A DNA stretch of 64,000 nt from Isoetes taiwanensis. Its lineage: Eukaryota; Streptophyta; Lycopodiopsida; Isoetales; Isoetaceae. The position numbers and the translations under genes were made by a program. Below, in pieces: positions 56,765-64,000 of this stretch. Under the pieces are notes generated by a model. The model made no database searches. It was not told the origin of the DNA and saw only the letters and a program-made list of their open reading frames with translations. Numbering within the stretch: the first letter of the stretch is position 1; every line of letters starts with the position of its first letter. The DNA lies in contig JAJEKV010000026.1 of assembly GCA_021234155.1 (NCBI GenBank), positions 4,016,644 through 4,080,643 of the forward strand. Reading direction: 5' to 3'.

Positions 56765-58459
56765 TCAGGGCAACACGCTTCCAACACAGAAATGGCAGGA
56801 AAGTATGCGTCTAGGATCAATTTGTTGTTTAATCTTCAATAATTGTGCATAATGTGCTCCAAAGAATGATTCTTGCCAATTGGGTTCTTGAAAATCTGCC
56901 TCGTTCAAATAGCTGCCAGAATTGGAGGCCAAATTCCTCAAAGGTCCATTTATGGACGTTATCTTTGCAGCAAAATTCTGCCTTTCTGCAGCAGTAGAAT
57001 TCTGCGAGAAAGAAAGACCGAAGACTATATGCCATAGTGCTGAACGCCATGCGGGATTAACAGCATTAGGTCTGGGAATTGATACCATCCTTCCTGCTAC
57101 CAAGTGCCCAAAGATGCTAGTGGCTCCATTCCGAAGGCCGTCCATAAAAATTTTAGCCAGGGCTCCAGGATTCTGTTGAATCACAGAGGAGGAAACTAAT
57201 CGTGAAGCAAGGAAAGCGCTGAAGCCAGTGGGATCAGTGCAGGATTGAGAATTGAATGAGCACTCAGCAGAAGTATGCCAGGATTTGAAGGATGGGTAAG
57301 AATCCAAGGATTGGTAGGAGAGATCAAATTCGGGATGATTATCCAGGTAGTTTATGAGGGGAGTTAAGGATGTTAGAGCAGAAGATAAATTGGTGTTGGG
57401 TACGAGATACATGAGAAAAAAGGACTGTAATTTGATAGTGAAGTACCCTGACCAACCAAAATCTGATAAGGAAGGATGTATGCTATTGAAATGGGCGACA
57501 AGAGCTTGGATATGGGAAGAATTATTAGACTGGATAAAGTAAGATGCACTGATGATGTTGTGAAGGGCAGGAAATGCTCTGAAGGTGACCGAAATGACGA
57601 TACCGAAGGTGCCTCCTCCGCCGCCTCTCAAAGCCCAGAAGAGGTCCTGATTCTGGCATTCGTTTGCGATTCTGATGCGGGAATCTGGAGTGACGACTGT
57701 AAACTGCAAAACATTATCTGCCGCAAGCCCAAAATAGCGAGACAGGGGACCGTGGCCTCCGCCCTGAACGTATCCTCCGGCGACTCCCACCGAAGAAGCT
57801 TGCCCGCCCACTACCACCACCCCGTTTGCATCTGCTGCCTCGTATAATTCCTTCCACTGTACCCCTGCTTCCGCTGTTAGCGCAGCAACCCCTGCCCCTT
57901 TGCACCCCTCCGGAATGAACAATTCTTCATACCGTATCCTTTTTAGCCCGTGCATCCACACGCTCAGCGTCCCCTCTCCGCTGCTCCTTCCCATATAATC
58001 ATGCCCCGTGTTCCTCACCACCAGCCTTATCCCATGCTCTGCTGCAAATCCTACGCTCTTTTGCACATCTTCTGCCGACCCAACCCTCACTGCGTATTTT
58101 GGTACCGCACCTTGCGCACAGGGGATGCTCGGATCGCCCTCAATCAGACAATTCTCGTCCCCTAGCGCCTCCCAATTTGCAGCTTGCGTCGACCCTGCCT
58201 GATCTGCCCTCCAGAATCCGTTGGTCCAGTTTGTTCTGGCAATTTCACATTCCTCAGAATCGTAGTGAGGATCATGGCACGGAAACGCTGATGGATGAGG
58301 CTCAATCAGACGGCCCTGCACAGAATCATTAAATGCTCTCCATGTCTGATCATCTGGCCAGCATTTTTGTTGCGGCAGACACCAAAATCTGGTATCAAGT
58401 GATGATCCTTGCAGGAAAATGAATAGGAACCAAGCCACCGCCTGCTGGAGCCAACCCAT
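56765..58459 (-). CDS. Secreted FAD-linked oxidase (BBE/6-HDNO-like, fungal-type), intact
   Basis: One 564-codon exon. I choose ATG 58459 (MGWLQQAVAWFLFIFLQ), two codons inside a longer frame that begins with GTG; it gives a hydrophobic signal peptide. A Cys-rich N-terminal region follows (CLPQQKCWPDD, FPCHDPHYDSEEC). The PCMH-type FAD domain has VRNTGHDYMGRSSG, where His about 153 should carry the covalent FAD, then GGYVQGGGHGPLSRYFGLAADN near 230-250 and FWALRGGGGGTFGIV. The C-terminal BBE domain has FFGAHYAQLLKIKQQIDPRRIL. The second FAD-linking Cys of plant BBE enzymes is absent; the QGGGHGPLS form is typical of fungal and bacterial oxidases. Such enzymes oxidise alcohols, sugars or alkaloids and make H2O2. 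Substrate unknown. No lesions seen; flanked by repeats, no linked genes. Confidence 0.9.
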   Translation of the reverse strand: MGWLQQAVAWFLFIFLQGSSLDTRFWCLPQQKCWPDDQTWRAFNDSVQGRLIEPHPSAFPCHDPHYDSEECEIARTNWTNGFWRADQAGSTQAANWEALGDENCLIEGDPSIPCAQGAVPKYAVRVGSAEDVQKSVGFAAEHGIRLVVRNTGHDYMGRSSGEGTLSVWMHGLKRIRYEELFIPEGCKGAGVAALTAEAGVQWKELYEAADANGVVVVGGQASSVGVAGGYVQGGGHGPLSRYFGLAADNVLQFTVVTPDSRIRIANECQNQDLFWALRGGGGGTFGIVISVTFRAFPALHNIISASYFIQSNNSSHIQALVAHFNSIHPSLSDFGWSGYFTIKLQSFFLMYLVPNTNLSSALTSLTPLINYLDNHPEFDLSYQSLDSYPSFKSWHTSAECSFNSQSCTDPTGFSAFLASRLVSSSVIQQNPGALAKIFMDGLRNGATSIFGHLVAGRMVSIPRPNAVNPAWRSALWHIVFGLSFSQNSTAAERQNFAAKITSINGPLRNLASNSGSYLNEADFQEPNWQESFFGAHYAQLLKIKQQIDPRRILSCHFCVGSVLP

Positions 58460-59056
58460 GAACACGGTGTATCAAAATTCTTCCTGAATTTAAACAGCGA
58501 ACAGAAAGGAAATCAAAGAAAGAAAAAGGGAAATAGTAACAGAAGTTTGTGCAAGCAAACCAATAAGAAATGAGCAGCTCATGGGCCCCCGCAATCCGAG
58601 CATGTGCTGCTGCAAATTTTTTCTTCCTACGCAACTCAAGAAAAGTGGTTGTGCGTTCTTGTTGTGATTCCTTTTCTGATCCGAGTCATCTCCTTCAACT
58701 TCAAGTAGAGTTTTATCTCCAATCCAAGTCAGGAAGAATTTGGCTGCCTCTAATCCTTCTTCCCCGCACCTATAGCAAGCCATCCAGGTCACTGCTCGTA
58801 CAACTTTGCGTCGACTATTTTTGCTCCAATGTTAGATCATAACACATAGCAGATCAATGCCAAATCATAATACATAGCAGATCATGACACGTTTCAATCA
58901 TTCTAAATTAGCAATGTTGCTTAAAAAGTGTGTTCTCGCTTCAGAAAATTTCTATGAATGTTGCCCAAGGTAAGGTTAGCTATTTATCACAGTTTTTTAT
59001 GTGTGCTAAAGCCTGTTGTAGCCGCAAAACTCCAACTAACAAAGGCACACCACAAA
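58460..59056. promoter_or_regulatory. Upstream region of the oxidase gene
   Basis: This is the 5' flank of the minus-strand oxidase. I see no strong TATA box close to the start; the first 200 bp upstream are pyrimidine-rich on the coding strand. A near-duplicate pair CATAACACATAGCAGATCA / CATAATACATAGCAGATCA lies at 58838-58885. No other gene recognised. Confidence 0.3.
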
Positions 59057-59190
59057 GCTATAGCCATGTCATAAATTTGATAAGTTTGGAAGTGTACTTC
59101 GTTTAGCTATAAAGAAATGTTGAAGCTATAGCCATGTCATAAATTTGATAAGTTTGGAACCGTACTTTGTCTAGCTATAAAGAAATGTTG
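59057..59190. repeat. 68-bp tandem duplication
   Basis: Two copies starting GCTATAGCCATGTC at 59057 and 59125, differing at a few sites. Confidence 0.85.
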
Positions 59191-59230
59191 ATTTTAAATA
59201 TATGCAGTAGGCAATATTTTTAATATAAAA

Positions 59231-59258
59231 CTAGTAATGGTGCCCAGCGTTGCTGGGC
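59231..59258 (-). mobile_element. Helitron-like 3' terminus
   Basis: On the minus strand: an 8-bp stem hairpin (GCCCAGCAACGCTGGGC), a short linker ACCATTA, then CTAG followed by T. A hairpin about 10 nt before a terminal CTRR, inserted before T, is the classic Helitron 3' end. The element would extend to higher coordinates. I found no 5' TC end and no Rep/helicase gene. Confidence 0.55.
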
Positions 59259-59307
59259 ATAAGTTTGTTTATCTCTTAAAAACTCTTGTATGAACGTCAT
59301 ATTGCAA

Positions 59308-59403
59308 CAAATATCGAATATCATGCGGGGATTGTTAACCATTGCTATGACAATGCAAATATCGAATATCATGCGGGGATTGTTAACCATTGCTATGACA
59401 AAG
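59308..59403. repeat. 48-bp perfect tandem duplication
   Basis: Two adjacent copies starting CAAATATCGAATATCATG at 59308 and 59356, nearly identical throughout. Confidence 0.9.
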
Positions 59404-59689
59404 CCCATCTCTGTCCCTTCTATGCCCTCTTTTGAAGCATGATCCTGCCAAAGGTACATGAAGCATTAAACAATTATCTATTACTATCAAATGGTGCATG
59501 CATAACAAATATGAATTCCAAATGTTGCAAATGATGGTAAAAGTAGGAACAAAATATTTTTACCCCGGTTATTGTGATTCCTTCGCAAAATATTCCTTGC
59601 CGCAGAATCACCAGGCCGCAACCCCGTTCTCCGTATTCAAGCCCGTTTTCAGACTGACGATTGTGGTCGCTTTCATGGGATATATACCT

Positions 59690-60450
59690 TAGGTGGTATC
59701 ACGGTATTATTCTCCCTTGCGACGGAATCTCCCGAAGTTATTCCACGAGACGGAATCACTCACGCCAAATGTATTCCTCGGGAAGGTATCACGGAAGGGC
59801 GTGATTATTCCGCCGGCGGAATCACAACCATGCTATTCGCGGATGGAATCTCCGATTATGCGATTCGTGAGATGGAATCACAACTCACCTATCCCTTTGG
59901 TGGAATCACTGGCGTGACTATTCCACCCGGATGGAATATCGACCGCCGATTCACTCTGTGGAATCACAAATGCCCGATTCTTGAGGCGGAATCACGACAA
60001 ATATATTCCGCGGATAGAATCACAACATCATGGCCATTCCGCCGGATGGAATCACGACATGGATACAGCCCCGTGGAATCACAACTGCGCGATTCTTCGA
60101 GATGGAATCACGACGACTTCATTCCGCCCGACGGTATCACAACAGCGCTATTCCGTTCGACAGAATCACAGTTTAGTGATTCCGTCGAGTTGAATCAATC
60201 CGGAACGATTCTGCCGGATGGAATCAACCCTCCGTGATTCCGCCAGATGGAATCACGGATCCATGATCCCGCAGGATAGAATCACTCCCCAGGTGACTCC
60301 GTCTGGTGATTCCCGGCCACGGTGATTCTGCAGGACGACAAGTGGATGCATCCGGTCCGTTCGCGGAAACCGGTTGACGGACGTTGTGGCGTCGTGAGTT
60401 CGTCCGGCCTGCGGACGTAGGTGTGCCGATTCCACCGGACGGAATCACCT
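59690..60450. repeat. Array of ~29-bp hairpin-forming units around GGAATCAC
   Basis: About twenty degenerate units, spaced 27-31 bp where measured (for example 60017, 60048, 60075, 60104, 60133). Most contain ATTCCG, a short CG-rich turn and GGATGGAATCAC, so ATTCC pairs with GGAAT in each unit. The core is conserved while the flanks vary. The spacing is not a multiple of three and reading frames rotate through it, so it is not coding. The last clear unit is near 60435-60450. Confidence 0.8.
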
Positions 60451-60915
60451 GCGTGGAACTCCTCGATCACAGCGAGCAGGAGTCCTCAGCGGAGCTTGTC
60501 ATGGACCTCGAAGAGAAGATTGAGGAGGCAAGCACTTTCCAGTTCCATCTCTTTGTTGTGGCTAAGCTCTAATTACGCTTCATTACGCTTCTTGTGGCAG
60601 GTGCAAGCAGAGATTTGGCAAACAAACCCTGCAGAAGGGCATTTTGACCACGGCCGGGCTGCCTGGGCGGTTCTAGAGCACCGTGGTCCCGACGGATGGA
60701 GGAGGCACTCAATTGGTGTGGGTTTCCTATATTCCCACCTCACGAGTCCCGGATTTCATTGCTGGGGAGCAAAAAAATGGGGATGCACCCTGCAACTTCT
60801 ATATAAGAAGCTCTCAAATGAATAAGGGGCTATCAAAACCAGGCAGCCGGACATATCTTTCTCTGAAAAGGTATGCAGTTCTTTAGTTTTGTAGATTACA
60901 CATGGAAATTAAAGC
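60451..60915. other. No recognised gene
   Basis: A 134-codon plus-strand frame (60421-60825) overlaps the end of the hairpin array and has no known motif. Confidence 0.35.
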
Positions 60916-63285
60916 ATGGCTGATTCATCCTCCATGGTGGAAAGCAGTCTTGGTGTAGTTTTGGGCCCCAAGACAATTGCAGGAACACCCATGTTGTGGA
61001 AGATCGACCTCGTCCTCCAGGGCAAAGGAGGAGGAGGGTTCAAAGGGGGGAGAGTGTTAGAAGGGGATGCCAATGTCATTTCACTTTGAGACAACTCTAC
61101 CTTCTTCGAAAACCACTCAAATTACCTACCACAAATGGGATCATGTGAACCAAAGAAGGTCAAATTTGCCACGGTAAAGCTTTAGCTGCTGAGAAAGGGT
61201 TGAGGTATAGGCTGGCTCCGTGGCTCACGGATGAAAAGAGAGAATGGATCAAACAAAAGCTATTGCATTACATTGCACCTAGAATGGTGATGAATATCCA
61301 CCAAGAAAGAGTGAGCTTGAAGAAGGAACTACTTGGTTTGGAGGGCTTTCGAGAGATGACATGTTAAAGATGCATGAAATCTACAACATTGAAAAGGAAG
61401 TGACCAAATGTTTGGAAGTTGCATGAAGATGAAGCTACAAGCACTCATATGTGGGTGCAACAACACCTTGACAGTGTATTCCATTATGAGCAAGGTGAGA
61501 TCTTCCAATTGGGTGTTATGACTCCCACCCAAAGAGGAGCCTTGTTGAGATTTGGAAAGGATAGGGCATTGTGTCTCGACTCCACCTACAAGATTTAAGC
61601 GGGATGAGGTAGGGTTGCACCTCTTGCATTTCAATGCTCATATAAGACTTTAGCTTCCTTGCCAACATTCTTAAGTTGTGTTGCTACTTTACATTAAAGG
61701 TACTACCTCTTCACTATCATTGGATTCGATGACTACTTCAATGGGATGCCTTTGGCTTGGATTATCACGAACTCCCAGAAGAAAGATGCAATTGCAAGAT
61801 GGCTAGAAGCCATGAAAGTGTGGGTTGAACGCCATGACTCAACCTGGAAGCCCTCATGCTTTATCACCGATTCTTGTGATGCCGAAATACATGCAATTAA
61901 AAAGGTAACAATGTTTCCACTATGAGCAATTTTAAGTGGTTCATTTTGCACACTCTATGAGCATGTGGCATCTCTCTACACTTCAGTTTACCCCTAGCGG
62001 CGCTTGAACCTTTGCATCCGGCATGTGAGAAGAGACTGGTTGAAGTGGTTAGTCAAGAACGTGAAGAACAAGGAGATAAGGAACCAAATGTTTAAGGAAT
62101 TGGGTGAGATCATGTATGGAATCAAGTGTCCCCGTGTAACAATGAATATGGAGAGGATTACAAGGAGAATTTGTTAAAGTAGAAGCTTTGAGAAAGTTGG
62201 AAACCCCGAAAAGGAAAGTATCCTCAAGATCCCAGATTGGCCTCCTACATGAGTCGTGAGTGGACTCAAGAATATATGTGAATGGGTGTTGGCCACAAGA
62301 ATGTTCCCCATTCAAACCAAGAAACCAATGCCAATAGAGGGTTGGCACAAGATACTAAAGATGCGCCTGGGCATCTCCAAATCTCGTCTGAAGGGAAGAA
62401 GGAGGATGGACTGGCTACTACATATGCTTGTCAATGAAGTTGAGGCACATACAACATACTCAAGGTAATTTGCAAAAAGATAACGTGTTTTGTATACTTA
62501 CGTGTGCACTAACACACCACGTTGTTTCATTTACAAGCACAATGTGGGGATGAAAGAGGCCGGTTTTGTCATAAACACATCACAAGAGAAAATTATAGAA
62601 TCGGGCTATTCGAGGGGCGAGGGCGATTGGGATGATGCGGGGCCACCTTTGTAGACCTCGGAAGGAGGGCGAGGCATATGTCCGGACTCTTGATCTCAAC
62701 CGCCAACCGTACTTTGTGAGTGGGGCACACAGAATTGGGCGAAGTTGTGATTGCCCATGGGGTGCCAAAGGTAACCTTTGCAAACACCAAGTTAAGGTTA
62801 TTCAACTAATGGACAGATTCTGAGAGAGCAGGACATCTTGAAGGTTCTAGGTTCGATTATGGAAATGCAAGTGGTGGCATGGAGCACTTGCGCCCTTGTA
62901 CACACTGGGTCCCCCGGAGATTCACTTGAAGAGATAGTTAGTCTAGAGGATGACATTCTCCTATGAAGAAAGTTGGGTTGACCGTAGAGGAAGCTAGGGC
63001 CTCACTAGAATCGTGTGTTGCAAGGGTTATGGGGCCGGGCCTCCAAGGATCCCAGCCTCCTCATAGCCACAGAGGCGATGATGAGACAACTTCGACACCG
63101 TGCTTGAGAGGATGGACGAAAGAGGATGGACAAGACACAACTATAATGTCTTTGTCAGTGCTGGAGGAAGAGGAGGCATATGGAACGAGCCTTGCAAGGA
63201 TGAAGCCACTCTTGGAAATAGGGAAGAGGGGGCCAAAGGACAAGAAACGGAGTTGGAAGGAAGTTGAGATGGAGAGCCTTGCTTA
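60916..63285 (+). pseudogene. MULE-type transposase with SWIM zinc finger, decayed
   Basis: May start at ATG 60916 (MADSSSMVESSLGVVLGPK). Later pieces in changing frames read LAPWLTDEKREWIKQKLLHY, THMWVQQHLDSVFHYEQGE and GKDRALCLDSTYKI (first catalytic Asp). Next are IIGFDDYFNGMPLAWIIT, KPSCFITDSCDAEIHAIKK (second Asp), CIRHVRRDWLKWLVKNVKN and GWHKILKMRLGISKSRLKGRR. The SWIM finger is CDCPWGAKGNLCKHQVK at about 62739-62790. The domain order (DDE core, then C-x-C..C-x-H) is that of MULE/FAR1-related transposases. A frame of 107 codons (62963-63285) is a Glu/Lys-rich C-terminal tail. Several stops and shifts; no terminal repeats located. Confidence 0.75.
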
Positions 63286-63353
63286 GATGGTTTGTAATAT
63301 CTTTAGTTTTGCACGAATACTATGGTTTTTAATTTGATGAGTTTAGCATATGC

Positions 63354-64000
63354 ACAAAATACTATAAGTATGAATACTCTGTGTACAAGTACACAATGTA
63401 TTAATACTCTACGTATAAGTACTGTAATTTGTAAAACTACTCGTATAAATACCATGCGTACAAAATACTATAAGTATGAATACTCGGTGTACAAATACAC
63501 AATGTATTAATACTCTATGTATAAGTACTGTAATTTGTAAGACTACTCGTATAAATACTATGTGTACAAAGTACTATAAATATAAATACTCTGTGTACAA
63601 ATACACAATGTATTGATACTCTATGTATAAGTACTGTGATTTGTACTACTCGTATAAATACTATGTGTACAAAATACTATAAGTATGAATACTCTGTGTA
63701 CAAATACACAATGTATTAATACTCTATGTATAAGTACTGTAATTTGTAAGACTACTCGTATAAATACCATGCATACAAAATACTATAAGTATAAATACTC
63801 GGTGTACAAATACACAATGTATTAATACTCTATGTATAAGTACTGTAATTTGTAAGACTACTCGTATAAATACTATGTGTACAAAATACTATAAGTATGA
63901 ATACTCTGTGTACAAATACACAATGTATTGATACTCTATGTACAAAGTACTGTAATTTGTAAGACTACTCGTATAAATACTATGTGTACAAAATACTATA
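63354..64000. repeat. 106-bp tandem satellite, six-plus copies
   Basis: Units start ACAAAATACTATAAGTAT at 63354, 63460, 63566, 63669, 63775, 63881 and 63988, giving a 106-bp period with one 103-bp and one 107-bp unit. Each unit is AT-rich with internal TATAAGTA, GTACAAATACACAATG and ACTCGTATAAATAC words. The array continues past the window edge. Unit identity is high by eye. Confidence 0.95.

Noticed and set aside
57476-57847. 123-codon plus-strand frame
   Set aside because: It is the antisense shadow of the oxidase gene.
59830-60237. 135-codon open frame with repeated ESQ / WNH words
   Set aside because: It is the hairpin array read in one frame. The same words appear in all frames, so it is a by-product of repetition.
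59690-60450. CRISPR array
   Set aside because: Units are about 29 bp in total with no fixed repeat-spacer layout, and the genome is eukaryotic.
1-64000. tRNA, rRNA or microRNA genes
   Set aside because: I looked for cloverleaf boxes and known rRNA segments and saw none. The long hairpins found are better explained as transposable elements.

Overview
This looks like nuclear DNA from a land plant with a large, repeat-rich genome. The Ty1/copia and CACTA proteins, the PPR and LRR-receptor fragments, an ATG18-like autophagy pseudogene with plant-type introns, and AT-rich spacers all point to plants. Gene density is very low: I see one convincing intact host-type gene in 64 kb. The transposase families, especially a Cys-rich transposase I associate (from memory) with mosses, lycophytes and ferns, suggest a non-flowering lineage such as a fern, lycophyte or gymnosperm. 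I cannot fix the species.

Layout, left to right. (1) 1-8450: an old non-LTR retrotransposon (LINE) endonuclease region is split by a 7.06-kb DNA transposon (854-7909) with an 8-bp target-site duplication. That element has two convergent genes: a Cys-rich transposase on + and a coiled-coil/RING-like protein on -. Both are decayed. (2) 8450-9480: the 5' end of a copia element on the minus strand (gag, primer-binding site, part of an LTR). (3) 9.5-15.98 kb: mostly unrecognisable sequence, with an ATG18/WIPI pseudogene at 12474-12976. (4) 15980-25256: two direct copies of a ~1.5-kb repeat flank 4.4 kb. The segment carries a fold-back element (17615-18333), a hAT-type MITE (19718-19953) and a 5'-truncated LINE inserted in the second copy. 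(5) 25915-27305: a second 5'-truncated LINE with a 26-nt poly-T (poly-A on its own strand) and a target-site duplication.

(6) 29.26-55.14 kb: a third LINE is cut inside its reverse transcriptase by a 24,294-bp CACTA (En/Spm-type) transposon, 30125-54418, with 3-bp duplication GAA. The CACTA carries a TNP2-like transposase on the minus strand (38430 to 30886) and a multi-exon TNPA-like gene on the plus strand (42058-53554). Introns of the TNPA-like gene hold antisense fragments of two host gene families, PPR and LRR. The PPR fragment is itself split by a 5,790-bp copia retrotransposon (43983-49772, duplication GGGAA).

(7) 55852-56305: a Mutator-type MITE with ~110-bp inverted repeats and a 9-bp duplication. 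(8) 56765-58459, minus strand: an intact, intronless 564-residue secreted FAD-linked oxidase whose motifs look fungal/bacterial rather than plant-type, a candidate for horizontal transfer. (9) 59231: a Helitron-like 3' terminus. 59690-60450: an unusual array of ~29-bp hairpin-forming units. (10) 60916-63285: a broken MULE-type transposase with a SWIM zinc finger. (11) 63354 to the window end: a 106-bp tandem satellite.

Apart from the oxidase, the coding regions act (or acted) in transposition, and most have in-frame stops or frameshifts. The order of insertion can be read from the nesting and the target-site duplications. All calls come from reading the sequence; family names rest on remembered motifs, not on searches.
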